This document shows, in pieces, positions 8,790 through 18,659 of a stretch of DNA of 64,000 bases. The notes beneath the pieces are model-generated. The model saw only the letters and a list, made by a program, of their open reading frames with translations. It made no database searches and had not been told where the DNA came from. This DNA is from J038 sp036734085. GTDB lineage: Bacteria; Chloroflexota; Anaerolineae; Aggregatilineales; Phototrophicaceae. The stretch covers positions 1-64,000 of the forward strand of contig DAIMZF010000004.1 of assembly GCA_036734085.1 (NCBI GenBank). The letters are read 5' to 3'. Position numbers and translations under genes: made by a program. Position 1 is the first letter of the stretch, and each line of letters opens with the position of its first letter.

Positions 8790-10493
8790 ATGATACCTCA
8801 ATCCCCTACCCTACTCCACGCCGCGCAGACCCTCCTGCACCAACAGCCGGATTCCACCGCGCTTGTCCTGCTGAACCACGACGGCGAAACAGCATCCACG
8901 ACCACCACCCGCGAATTCTTCCAACGGGCGGCGGGCTATGCCCACGCCTTGCAAGCATCTGGCATCCAGCCGGGAGATTTAGTCGCGCTTGTCCTGCAAC
9001 ATGGCGAAGACGTGCTGTTCAGCTTTTGGGGAGCCTTGCTGATTGGCGCTGTGCCGTCCATTTTCCCGTTTTTAACGGAAAAGCTCGACCGTGATATTTA
9101 CTTCAAGAGTGTGCAAGCCCTCGTCCAACACGAAGCCGTCCGCGTTATCATCACGTATGATGCGCTCCAGCCCGCGCTCACGGAACATCTCAGCCGTACA
9201 CCCACGCTTAAGGCCATCCTCAATAAGGATGATTTACCCATCAGTGCCGGGAACGTCAACGATTATCTGGGTACATTCCCTGCCCAGCCGACGGACACCG
9301 CCTTTTTACAGCATTCTTCCGGCAGTACCGGCCTGCAAAAAGGCGTTATGCTATCGCACCAGGCGGTGATGAACCAAATCCGAGCTTATGCGACGGCCAT
9401 CCGTTTACGGGATGATGATGTGGTGGTGTCGTGGTTGCCGTTGTATCACGATATGGGATTAATTGCGGGGTTCATCCTGCCGATTGTGTGCGGGCTTAAG
9501 CTGGTGCTGATGTCGCCGTTTCATTGGGTGCGTGCGCCCCACACCCTGCTGACGGCCATCCACCAGCACGCCGGGACGCTGTGCTGGTTGCCTAACTTCG
9601 CGTATAGCTTCATGGCTTCGCGCATCCGTGAGGCGGATTTAGCCGGGCTGGATTTGTCGTCATGGCGGGCGGCGGTCAACTGCTCGGAGCCAGTGCAGGC
9701 GGCCAGCCACCACGCATTTATGCAACGCTTCGCGCCGTATGGCTTACAGCAGAATGCGCTCACGACGTGTTATGCTATGGCGGAAAACACGTTCGCGGTC
9801 ACACAGGGCGGCATTGATTCCGCGTTGCGTGTGGACTTTGTAGAACGAGATACGCTGACGACAGCACGCCGCGCCATCCCTGCCCCACCGGACTCCGCGA
9901 CCGTGCAGGCGTTCGTCTCTAACGGCGTGCCTATCCCCAACACCGCCGTCAGGATTGTGGATGAAGACCATCACCCATTACCGGAACGTCACGTCGGGGA
10001 GATTGTGATAAAGAGTGATTGTATGCTGAGTGGATACTACGCCCGCCCCGACCTGACCGCCGCCGCCCTGCGCGATGGCTGGTACATCACAGGCGATATG
10101 GGCTACCTGGCAGACGGTGAACTGTACATCACCGGGCGCAAGAAAGACCTGATTATCGTGGGCGGTAAAAACATCTATCCACAGGATATTGAGAATCTGC
10201 TCAATGATGTGGCGGGCGTGCATCCCGGACGGGTGGTATGCTTTGGTGTGCCTAACCCGGAACTCGGCACGGAAGACATCGCCATTATCGCGGAAGTCGC
10301 GGGCGACCTGGACGCGGCAGACCGTGTGCAGACCGCGCCGATTCTGCGTGGCATCCGCGCACGCATCGCCCAACATACCGATGTCAGTGCGCGTTATGTG
10401 CAATTGGTGGATAAAAAATGGCTCATCAAGACCAGTAGCGGCAAGATTGCCCGTGCCGCCAACCGCGATAAATTTTTAGCGGAATTGGTTTAG
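8790..10493 (+). CDS. Fatty acyl-AMP ligase / AMP-dependent synthetase
   Basis: A 567-residue ANL-superfamily adenylating enzyme. The ATP-binding A3 motif is HSSGSTGLQKGV at 175-186. A CYAMAENTF block matches the A5 region. ITGDMGYLADGELYITGRKK contains the ribose-binding Asp and hinge. KTSSGKIAR near the C-terminus holds the catalytic Lys. The MAEN-type A5 motif and GGKNIYPQDIE resemble fatty acyl-AMP ligases, which load fatty acids onto carrier proteins for polyketide or lipopeptide synthesis. No carrier protein or synthase is in the window, so an acyl-CoA ligase role remains possible. It starts at ATG after TAAGGA and is followed 72 bases later by the giant RHS gene on the same strand. Confidence 0.85.
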   Translation: MIPQSPTLLHAAQTLLHQQPDSTALVLLNHDGETASTTTTREFFQRAAGYAHALQASGIQPGDLVALVLQHGEDVLFSFWGALLIGAVPSIFPFLTEKLDRDIYFKSVQALVQHEAVRVIITYDALQPALTEHLSRTPTLKAILNKDDLPISAGNVNDYLGTFPAQPTDTAFLQHSSGSTGLQKGVMLSHQAVMNQIRAYATAIRLRDDDVVVSWLPLYHDMGLIAGFILPIVCGLKLVLMSPFHWVRAPHTLLTAIHQHAGTLCWLPNFAYSFMASRIREADLAGLDLSSWRAAVNCSEPVQAASHHAFMQRFAPYGLQQNALTTCYAMAENTFAVTQGGIDSALRVDFVERDTLTTARRAIPAPPDSATVQAFVSNGVPIPNTAVRIVDEDHHPLPERHVGEIVIKSDCMLSGYYARPDLTAAALRDGWYITGDMGYLADGELYITGRKKDLIIVGGKNIYPQDIENLLNDVAGVHPGRVVCFGVPNPELGTEDIAIIAEVAGDLDAADRVQTAPILRGIRARIAQHTDVSARYVQLVDKKWLIKTSSGKIARAANRDKFLAELV

Positions 10494-10565
10494 GCGTGTT
10501 CGCCATTTATGCGGTTCTGTGCTAAAACAAACGTATCGTGCTATCCGTTAGATAAAGAAGCAAAC

Positions 10566-13500
10566 ATGAGCCAATACACACGCTGGACGATTACTTTTGC
10601 TTTGCTTGCGCTGGTTATCGGGGTGGTCTTCAGCACCGCCACGCAGACGATGCAAGCGCAGGAAACCGATGACGACTCCCCTGTGCCGGAAGAAGTACTG
10701 GACACGACCAACACCTGCACGGATTTACAGACGTTCATCGCGGATGATCGCACGCCCTATGACCTTAACGGCGCGGCGTCCATCGGCGGCGGGGTGCTAT
10801 CTCCCGGTAACAGCAATAACTTTAGCTTCCCGGCGGCGCGTTATGTGGACGTATGGGGCATCGTCATCGCCCGTGCGGAAACCGGACGCTCTACGCCGAT
10901 TGCGCTCACATTTGAGGATGTAGACCCTAGCCTCAGCCTGGAATTCGCGCTGTTCGATGGCATGAACCCGTTAATTCCGTTTCGCCCGGTGACGCCCGGC
11001 GTCAGCCAGAGCGCCAACGCTTCGCGGGATGGCACATTTAACCTCATCGTGCGGCGTGTGGACGCCACCGACACCAACACGGGCAACTACCGCCTGCGGG
11101 CGGACTTTGAAGGCGGCGGCGTGATAGACCCGCCCGTTCTGCGCGACGAATCCATCAACGCGAACCAATCCGCACCGCCGCAAGTGCGCGATGGCCGTAT
11201 TATCGTCAATGTGAATGAGATTGAATTTGATTCGCACGGACGCGCCATTACGTCCGTTGGTTCACGCGGGGGCGGCGCGGCACAGGTTTTCTTCGGAGGG
11301 TTTAGCCTGCTCGTTAATGGCTGGGCGGAAAACGTCACGCTGTTGGGCGGCGACCTGGTGGTACGCGGGGAGCAGGACGGCAGGCCGCGTCTGTTCTATT
11401 TTGAGGACTACGCCTTCGGCTTTAGCCAGATAGACGGCGATTTGCTGAACGTGACCGATGCAGATGGCAACCGTTGGCGGCTGGACTGGAACAGCGTTAA
11501 TGCCGCATGGGTAACGAGTGATTGTGCCGCGTTTAAACTGGACGATGGCCGCGCCTTCATTACCACACTGGATGAAAACCGGGCGCGTGCCGTGCGTTTT
11601 ACGGGCAATCTGGATGACTTCCTGATTGAATTTTCCGCGCCGGAAGGCAACAGCGCTTTAGCCCTCACATGGGATGGCATCATCAGCCCGGTGACGACCT
11701 GGAACGCGGGCGTCTTCCGGGCGGAATACACAGGCAACCGTCAGCTTGAGGTCGCCGAGACTGGCTTCACGCTCCGCCGCACCAACCCGGAACGCGGCAC
11801 AAACGCCACGCTAGACATGACGTTGAACACCCGTAATGCGCGGGCGGTCATCGACTGGCAGGACATCGACGCCTTAGCCATCCTGCGCGATGAAATCCGC
11901 CTGACGTTTAACGATGGCACACGGACTCAATCCACACGCCCGGCGGATGGCCTGCGCTTGTTTGAGGCTTTGGAAGGCGTCATCCGCATTGACTACGACG
12001 CGACGGCGAACAACCCGGTAGACGAAATTCTGATGTTACCCGCGTCGGATAGCTTCCTGGAAATCATCACACCTGCCGACCCACCCGCGTTTGATGGCCG
12101 TGCGCTACCCGGCGAACCCGGCCATGCCCCGCGTGCGCTGAACAACACCGGCGCGGAATGTTACCCGTTTAATACCATTCACGAGGCTATGCAGTGCCCG
12201 CCAAACGGCCACATCAACCCGGCCAACGGCAACCTGTGGTACGCCGTGACTGACCTCAGCGCGTATGGCGGTGATATAAATTTGACATTTACGCGCAGTT
12301 ATAACAGCGCCTTAGCCCACATCGACGGCCCGCTCGGGCGTGGCTGGACAACCCCCTACCGCCTTGATTATGACGTGCCGTATGATGCCCAACGCAACAG
12401 CCGCCCCATCACACCGGAGGCCAACGCCACCTTCCCCGTCGGGCTGGATTTAACGCACGCGCCGCAGGGAATCGTCACGTTTTACACCCCAAGCGGCTCG
12501 CGCCATGTGTTTAACGGCCCATCACCATTTGTCACGGGCACGCTCCGCGCATTGACCATGCCCAACTGGACGCTGACGCGCCCGGACTTCCGCACAGGCT
12601 GGACGCTGACGCAACCCGACGGCCTGACCTACACCTTTGACCGCGCCGGGCGCATCCTCAGTTATGGCTATCCAGCGCGTGGGCGCGTCATCACGATAGC
12701 GTATCCCGGCACGGTGTTAGAGGGCACGGCGGGGCTGGAAGATGCGGTTATCATCAGCGATGCGCTGGCACAGCGCCAGCTTGAACTAAGCTATTCCGGC
12801 GCACGCATCACGGAGGCCACCCTGCGCGGCGTGGATGGCACAACACAGACCACGCGCTACATTTACGACGCAGGCGGCAACCTCATCCGCGTGGAATATG
12901 CCGACGGCGGCACCGCCACCTACGCTTATGATGAATTCGGGCGGATGGTGGGGCACGATGACCCACGCGCCCCTGTTGCCACCGCCATGAGCGCGGAATA
13001 TCCCGAAGAAGGCGGCGTCATCTGGCGGCTGGATGACGGCGACGTGTGGCAGGCACTCACACCGCCGCAGACCAGTACAAACACGGTCACACGCACCCTG
13101 ACGGATTACAGCACGTATCCGCAGAGCTTCACCTATGCTTATTCATCAGGAACCCTGCGCGAAGTGGGCGACAGTTACACGTTGCTCCAACAAACGACGC
13201 GCCTTGCAGATAGCCCGGACTTTGAAGCACTGCCGATTGAATATGTGTGGGTGGATGGTTTAGTCGCCGGGTTGCCGCGTCGCGCCGTGCGGGAAAACGT
13301 CGGGCGGAATACGCTCTCCTATGAATACAACAGTAGCGGGTATCTCGTCCGTGTGCGTGGCGCATACCCCGCGCTGACCATCACCTATGATGCGAACAAC
13401 CGCCCCATACAGATTGACTATGCCGACGGAACCAGCGAACGGTTCAGCTATGACGATAACGGCTTTGTCGTCAGTTATACGGATAAATACGGCGGGCAAT

Positions 13501-16500
13501 ATCTGCAATCATCAAATCCCGCCGGGCGTGTGCAAAGCACGGTGGATTTCATCGGCAGGACGCTCACGGAATACACCTATAATGAGCAGGGACTCGTCAC
13601 GCAGATGGTACGCGGCACAGTCGAGAACGTCGCGGAAGACACCATTACTTATGAATACGACAACTTCGGGCGTATCATCACATTAACGGATGCCCTCATC
13701 GGCACATCGACCATCACCTACGAGGCCACCCCTACCGGGCTGACCATCACGCTGAATGACGCCATCAACGCGCAAACCATCACCGACCTTGACCATCACG
13801 GGCGCATTTTGCGTCAGCGTATTGTGCATAACGGCGATGCGCTCCGCGATACAAGCTACACCTACGACCGCATAGGCCGCCTGCTCACACAAACACAACA
13901 GGTCAACACAGATACCGCCTATGTGACGGCGTATGCTTATAGCGCGCTGGACGAACTGCCGCCCATCGGCGACGATAACGCGCCCACTGTCATTAATGGC
14001 TATGTGGTCGCCATCACCGATGCTTACGGGCGCACCTCACGCCTGACCTACGATGGCCGCGACCGCCTGCGCCAATACGCCGACCCACTCGGCAATATCG
14101 AGCGTTATGATTACCTCATCACCGATGACCCCAGTAGCCTGCCCAATGGCTTGCTCATTCTGGAGCGCCGCGCTTTAAATGAGCGTGTCTATGAGAGTCG
14201 CACGTATCGTTTTAATCTGGAATGGCAACTGCGGAGCATCGTGACATCAACAGCGCGGTGGGAAATCACCACTGAGGGCGGCTTTTTGCCACGCGCCCTC
14301 ACCCCCACCCCGCGTAACTTGCTGAATAGTGTGCAGTGGGAAAGTTACGCCAACGGGCGCGCCACATCCACACGGCTTAACCCCGCCGCCAATACGCCGA
14401 ATTCGCCCTTAATCACGCTGAACAGCGCCTATGATTATCAAGGCCGCCCCACCACATTGACGGACAACGCAGGCGTGACTTATGGCCTGGCGTATTGCCC
14501 GTTGCCGGATGGCGGCACGCGCACAGTCTACGCCCTGCCGGGTACAAATGGCGTGGATTGTGACAGCGCGGATGCCAACCCGGACAGCATCGCCCGCACG
14601 GTCACGCAGGATGCCGCCGGGCGACTGGTGCGCGTGCAGGACGCCAACGGCGAACGCGCCTACACCTACACCGCCCGCGATGGCGGCTGGCTGGTGAGTG
14701 TACGCTTTGATAGAGGCTATGCGTGGACGCTGACCTATGACGCCGCCGGAGATTTAACCGAATGGACGGACGAAAACGCCGACGTTCGCGCTTATGACTA
14801 TGACGGCTTAGGCCGCTTAATCCGTGTGGAAACCCGCGATATTGACATCCAGCCGGAAGGCTCGTTTAGCTTTAGCTATAACGCGGCAGACCAACTCACG
14901 CTGGTGCAGGATGATTTAGGGCGCGGCACACGCTACGATTACGACTCCTTAGGGCGGCTCATCGTGGCGCAGGACATCCGCAACGCGAACGCCACTGTAT
15001 ACGGCTATAACGCGGACGGCCTGCTCGCCACCGTGATTTCTCCTTTGGGCAACACGACCACCTATCTGTATCAGGACGCCAACCCGACGCGCGTCACAGA
15101 TGTTATCACGCCCACCGGCGCGACCTTCCGCTTTGCGTGGGACGACGAGAATAACGCGCTCACTTTCTTTGACCCACGCAACGCGGCCACAAGCTACCGC
15201 TTCGACGGCAACGGGTTACTGTGGCAGGTGCAGGACGCGCTGGAACGCCAGCACGATCTCATCACCGACCCTGCCGGACGGCTGTCCGCGTGGCGCATCT
15301 CCGACGGGCAGGATGGGTTAGCGTTTGAACTTAGTTACCCATCGCCGGATGTGGTGGCGATTACCGCCCCGCTTGCGCCGGACTTCAGCCGGACGTTTAC
15401 GCTTGCGCCTAACGGCCAGGTCATCCGTGTGGATGTAGGCGCGAGCAGTGGCATCACACTGGATTATGATGCTATCGGGCGGTTAGCCCTTATCACGGCG
15501 GCGGACGGGCGCGAATGGACGCTCGGCTGGCGCTCGGTGGACGTGGACGTAACCCTGCCGGACGGTTCCGGGCCGTTGCTTTCCTTCGACGCGCTCAATC
15601 GCTTGATAGATGACGGCACAACCCAGATTGAATACGGCGCGCCGCGCATCGGGGAAGCCACCACCACCGTCAGCAGTGCGGATACCTTCACCATCATCAC
15701 CAGCACCGGCGACGCCACCACCCGCCCGCCGGGTACACAGGTTCGTACCTCCGGCACGGTGACAAACTACATCTATACGCCAGAAGGCTTGCTGGGTGAA
15801 ATCACGTTTGAGGGCTGTGTGAATGCCGAAGACCTGGCCGCCAACGGCCTGGACGCCTGCTTGCGCGGGGGTACGGATGCCGTCTGGCGCACATCGGAGC
15901 GCGTGACCTATGACCCGATGGGGCGGCCTATCCGCTATGTGGATGGCGACCAAAACGTGGAATCCTTCGCGTATGATGACGCGGGCAACCTCAACGTGTA
16001 TCAGGACGCCGCCGGGCGCAACTTTGACTATAGTTACGATGCGCTCAATCGGCTGGTAACGCTCACTGGGCCGACCGGGACACGCCTGCTACTCAGTTAT
16101 GATGGCCGCGACCGTGTGACTGGCCTTTGCCGTGCCCGTGCGGAAAACGCGCAGACCTATGCGGAATGTGCGTCTAACCCGGCGCGGATACTGGAAACCT
16201 ACAGCTACGACAGCGCCGGACGCCTGACCGAACGCCGCACCGCCGATGGGACAATCACGGTGTATCGTTATGATGCGGAAAGCGGCCTGCTAGCGGAATG
16301 GGGCAACCCGGACAACCCCGCCCGCATAGAATACGACGCGCTCGGCCTGCCCACCGCCATCATTACAAGCGAAGACCCCACCGTGCTTGACCTGCTCCCC
16401 GTGCCTTACCAAACGCAATTGCTCCGCATGGGCGACGACCGCATGACTTACGACGACTTCGGGCGGTTATCTGGCCTGAACATCGGCGGGGAAGCCCTGC

Positions 16501-18566
16501 GCTATGAATACAACGCGGATAACTTAGGGTTCGCGGTGCTGTTTGGCACGGGCGAATTACTCACGTATTCGCTGGATGAACGCCTGCTCCTCACCGAGAT
16601 TGCATCCGGCACAGGCGAGATTAAAGTCGGCTTTGATACCTTCCTTAACCCGGATGGCCGTATCATCCTGACCGATACCCTGCGTGCGGATGGGCAACTG
16701 ATTCAAATCCAGCGTGACCGGCTGAACGCCACGCGCAATAATGCGTATTTTGACAGTGATTTGCTGGTGGATAACACCTTCACACCGGGCGGCCTCATCC
16801 AACGTCAGAGCTTAATCGGCGCGGTGGAATACTTCATCGAAGGCACGCAGGACTACATCACCGTTATCGGTTACGACAACGATAACCGCCCCATCACCAT
16901 GCGTATCAGCGACCGCGCCAACGGCCAGCGCGTGTATCTGCTGACGTTTACGTATGACGCAGTAGGCCGCCGCCAGACCGAAACCCGTCAATACCGCGAT
17001 GATACACAGGTCACGGTGAATTACGCTTACAGCACCGCCGACCAACTCATCAGCCAGACGATTGCCGTCGCCCGACCCGGCCAGGAAACACAGACCAAGA
17101 CAATCACCTATACCTACGACGACCGCAGTAACCTGACGCAAATCAGCGATGAGGACGACGTATGCCGGGAGTTTGTGTACGATGCCGCCGGGCGCTTAGT
17201 GGATGTCCGCTTTGATGGGCGCAACGTTGCGTTGAGCTACGACGCTCTGAACCGTGTACGGAGCATCGCCAGCACACGCATCATCTATCACGGGGATACT
17301 TCCGCGATTATGGCGACGCTGGCCGCAGGCACGGTGCGCTGGTATGGCGAAGCCGGGTTCTCGACCTTCTTCCAGGTGGATACAGGCCGCCCGACATGGC
17401 TCATCCAGGACGGGCGCGGCGGCGTGCTGGCGACCACACAAGCCGGAGAAACGACCAATCCGCTATGGTTGTTCGACCCGCTAGGCCGCTTCCTATCGCT
17501 CGTCCCGCCGGAGGGTGATGTACCGTGCATCGGCATCGCCGTGCCAGATGCGCTGGCGACACTCAGCCCACTTAACGCGCTTGCGCCGGATATGCTATGG
17601 GATGCCAACACGGGCTTGTACATCGCGCGCGGTGGCCGGGCTTACGCGCCGGAAATCGGCGTCTACCTGCAACGCGACCCACTCGGCCCAGATGTGACCG
17701 GGAACACCTACAGCTACCCCAACCGCCGCGCCCAACCGCCTATTGTGCGCGGTGACCCGGCCTATATGGATGGCCTGTACCACCTGCAAGACGCGCTGAA
17801 TACGCTGGACATCGCGGGCACGCTCAACGCGCAGGCCATCATCAGCCAGCACCGCCCCGCCCCCACGCTGACCAACATCGAGCCAATGCTGGACGACATC
17901 CAGACGATTGCGGACTATCAGCAGGGGCGTACATCCGCCCTGCTGGACTTGCCCGCATGGTTAAACGCACGCTTCAACACGCCCACCGCCTACCGCGATG
18001 AATTCGGCGGCGTTCGCATCCCGGAACCCACCGCGCCCGTGCAGGGCAACCGTCCGTTTACGCCCACCCATCTTGCGCTTGACCCGTTTGCGGATTGGCT
18101 CCCGGATATTGGCGCATCTATTACACAGGTCAACGACCGCATCAACGCGGCCACACGCGGCATCAATCCACCAGTGTTCTACCTCAGCGCCGCATGGCAT
18201 CCTACGCGGCCAACGTGGGCGGGCATCGTGGACTATCCCACCAACCCCCTGACAGCAACCACGCGGCCTTCCGCGCTGGCAGACCAGATTCCGCAACCGT
18301 TGATGAACCCGGCCATTAACGCGGCCAGCCTGGACGCCGCCCAAGCCCTGATGCGCCTGCCGGAACGCGGCGCGGCGGATTGGCTGGTAGAGGCGCTATC
18401 CGCCGCATTGCCGGATGAGGCTGACCTGCCTCCGGCGGATATGGCGGCATGGCTGGCGCGGTGGTTCAGCACGGATGCGCTAGGTGTTGGGGAACTATTG
18501 GGCGGGCTGTGGCCGGATTTACCGCCCCTGAACGCGCCGTTCTATGATATGGGCTTTAACCCGTAG
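10566..18566 (+). CDS. Giant secreted RHS/YD-repeat protein
   Basis: A 2,666-residue protein starting at ATG 10566 with a signal peptide ending near TMQAQ. Residues about 40-145 resemble a pre-peptidase C-terminal-type beta-sandwich. At about 548-630, GHINPANGNLWY and LTFTRSYNS mark a DUF6531-like entry domain. From there to about 2340 many YD repeats of the form YDxxGRLxxxxxxxG form a likely RHS cocoon. A variant RHS-associated core begins near 2346 (DANTGLYIARGGRAY, VYLQRDPLGPD). The last 275 residues form a unique tail rich in Pro and Ala that I cannot assign. In known Rhs proteins this tail is a toxin released by self-cleavage. No immunity-like gene follows on the same strand, so adhesion or a structural role is equally possible. 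Confidence 0.9.
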   Translation: MSQYTRWTITFALLALVIGVVFSTATQTMQAQETDDDSPVPEEVLDTTNTCTDLQTFIADDRTPYDLNGAASIGGGVLSPGNSNNFSFPAARYVDVWGIVIARAETGRSTPIALTFEDVDPSLSLEFALFDGMNPLIPFRPVTPGVSQSANASRDGTFNLIVRRVDATDTNTGNYRLRADFEGGGVIDPPVLRDESINANQSAPPQVRDGRIIVNVNEIEFDSHGRAITSVGSRGGGAAQVFFGGFSLLVNGWAENVTLLGGDLVVRGEQDGRPRLFYFEDYAFGFSQIDGDLLNVTDADGNRWRLDWNSVNAAWVTSDCAAFKLDDGRAFITTLDENRARAVRFTGNLDDFLIEFSAPEGNSALALTWDGIISPVTTWNAGVFRAEYTGNRQLEVAETGFTLRRTNPERGTNATLDMTLNTRNARAVIDWQDIDALAILRDEIRLTFNDGTRTQSTRPADGLRLFEALEGVIRIDYDATANNPVDEILMLPASDSFLEIITPADPPAFDGRALPGEPGHAPRALNNTGAECYPFNTIHEAMQCPPNGHINPANGNLWYAVTDLSAYGGDINLTFTRSYNSALAHIDGPLGRGWTTPYRLDYDVPYDAQRNSRPITPEANATFPVGLDLTHAPQGIVTFYTPSGSRHVFNGPSPFVTGTLRALTMPNWTLTRPDFRTGWTLTQPDGLTYTFDRAGRILSYGYPARGRVITIAYPGTVLEGTAGLEDAVIISDALAQRQLELSYSGARITEATLRGVDGTTQTTRYIYDAGGNLIRVEYADGGTATYAYDEFGRMVGHDDPRAPVATAMSAEYPEEGGVIWRLDDGDVWQALTPPQTSTNTVTRTLTDYSTYPQSFTYAYSSGTLREVGDSYTLLQQTTRLADSPDFEALPIEYVWVDGLVAGLPRRAVRENVGRNTLSYEYNSSGYLVRVRGAYPALTITYDANNRPIQIDYADGTSERFSYDDNGFVVSYTDKYGGQYLQSSNPAGRVQSTVDFIGRTLTEYTYNEQGLVTQMVRGTVENVAEDTITYEYDNFGRIITLTDALIGTSTITYEATPTGLTITLNDAINAQTITDLDHHGRILRQRIVHNGDALRDTSYTYDRIGRLLTQTQQVNTDTAYVTAYAYSALDELPPIGDDNAPTVINGYVVAITDAYGRTSRLTYDGRDRLRQYADPLGNIERYDYLITDDPSSLPNGLLILERRALNERVYESRTYRFNLEWQLRSIVTSTARWEITTEGGFLPRALTPTPRNLLNSVQWESYANGRATSTRLNPAANTPNSPLITLNSAYDYQGRPTTLTDNAGVTYGLAYCPLPDGGTRTVYALPGTNGVDCDSADANPDSIARTVTQDAAGRLVRVQDANGERAYTYTARDGGWLVSVRFDRGYAWTLTYDAAGDLTEWTDENADVRAYDYDGLGRLIRVETRDIDIQPEGSFSFSYNAADQLTLVQDDLGRGTRYDYDSLGRLIVAQDIRNANATVYGYNADGLLATVISPLGNTTTYLYQDANPTRVTDVITPTGATFRFAWDDENNALTFFDPRNAATSYRFDGNGLLWQVQDALERQHDLITDPAGRLSAWRISDGQDGLAFELSYPSPDVVAITAPLAPDFSRTFTLAPNGQVIRVDVGASSGITLDYDAIGRLALITAADGREWTLGWRSVDVDVTLPDGSGPLLSFDALNRLIDDGTTQIEYGAPRIGEATTTVSSADTFTIITSTGDATTRPPGTQVRTSGTVTNYIYTPEGLLGEITFEGCVNAEDLAANGLDACLRGGTDAVWRTSERVTYDPMGRPIRYVDGDQNVESFAYDDAGNLNVYQDAAGRNFDYSYDALNRLVTLTGPTGTRLLLSYDGRDRVTGLCRARAENAQTYAECASNPARILETYSYDSAGRLTERRTADGTITVYRYDAESGLLAEWGNPDNPARIEYDALGLPTAIITSEDPTVLDLLPVPYQTQLLRMGDDRMTYDDFGRLSGLNIGGEALRYEYNADNLGFAVLFGTGELLTYSLDERLLLTEIASGTGEIKVGFDTFLNPDGRIILTDTLRADGQLIQIQRDRLNATRNNAYFDSDLLVDNTFTPGGLIQRQSLIGAVEYFIEGTQDYITVIGYDNDNRPITMRISDRANGQRVYLLTFTYDAVGRRQTETRQYRDDTQVTVNYAYSTADQLISQTIAVARPGQETQTKTITYTYDDRSNLTQISDEDDVCREFVYDAAGRLVDVRFDGRNVALSYDALNRVRSIASTRIIYHGDTSAIMATLAAGTVRWYGEAGFSTFFQVDTGRPTWLIQDGRGGVLATTQAGETTNPLWLFDPLGRFLSLVPPEGDVPCIGIAVPDALATLSPLNALAPDMLWDANTGLYIARGGRAYAPEIGVYLQRDPLGPDVTGNTYSYPNRRAQPPIVRGDPAYMDGLYHLQDALNTLDIAGTLNAQAIISQHRPAPTLTNIEPMLDDIQTIADYQQGRTSALLDLPAWLNARFNTPTAYRDEFGGVRIPEPTAPVQGNRPFTPTHLALDPFADWLPDIGASITQVNDRINAATRGINPPVFYLSAAWHPTRPTWAGIVDYPTNPLTATTRPSALADQIPQPLMNPAINAASLDAAQALMRLPERGAADWLVEALSAALPDEADLPPADMAAWLARWFSTDALGVGELLGGLWPDLPPLNAPFYDMGFNP

Positions 18567-18582
18567 ACACTAAATTTTGTGT

Positions 18583-18612
18583 GGGGCGTTCCACCAACAC
18601 ACGGAACGCCCC
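18583..18612. terminator. GC-rich hairpin after the RHS gene
   Basis: Perfect ten-base stem (18583-18592 with 18603-18612) and a ten-base loop, 17 bases after the RHS stop codon and between convergent genes. It lacks a T tract, so termination is likely but not certain. Confidence 0.5.
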
Positions 18613-18618
18613 GGCGAT

Positions 18619-18646
18619 ATGGTTTACGGTTTATGGTTTACGGTTT
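18619..18646. repeat. Short tandem repeat of a 14-mer built from two 7-mers
   Basis: ATGGTTTACGGTTT occurs twice without a gap; each unit is itself ATGGTTT plus ACGGTTT, giving four related 7-mers. It sits in the convergent intergenic space beside the hairpin. No function can be assigned. Confidence 0.8.
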
Positions 18647-18659
18647 GATGAGGGTTATC

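Noticed and set aside
18619..18646. GGTTTA-like repeats considered as telomere-type or CRISPR-like repeats
   Set aside because: Only two 14-base units, no spacers, no cas genes; too small for either.
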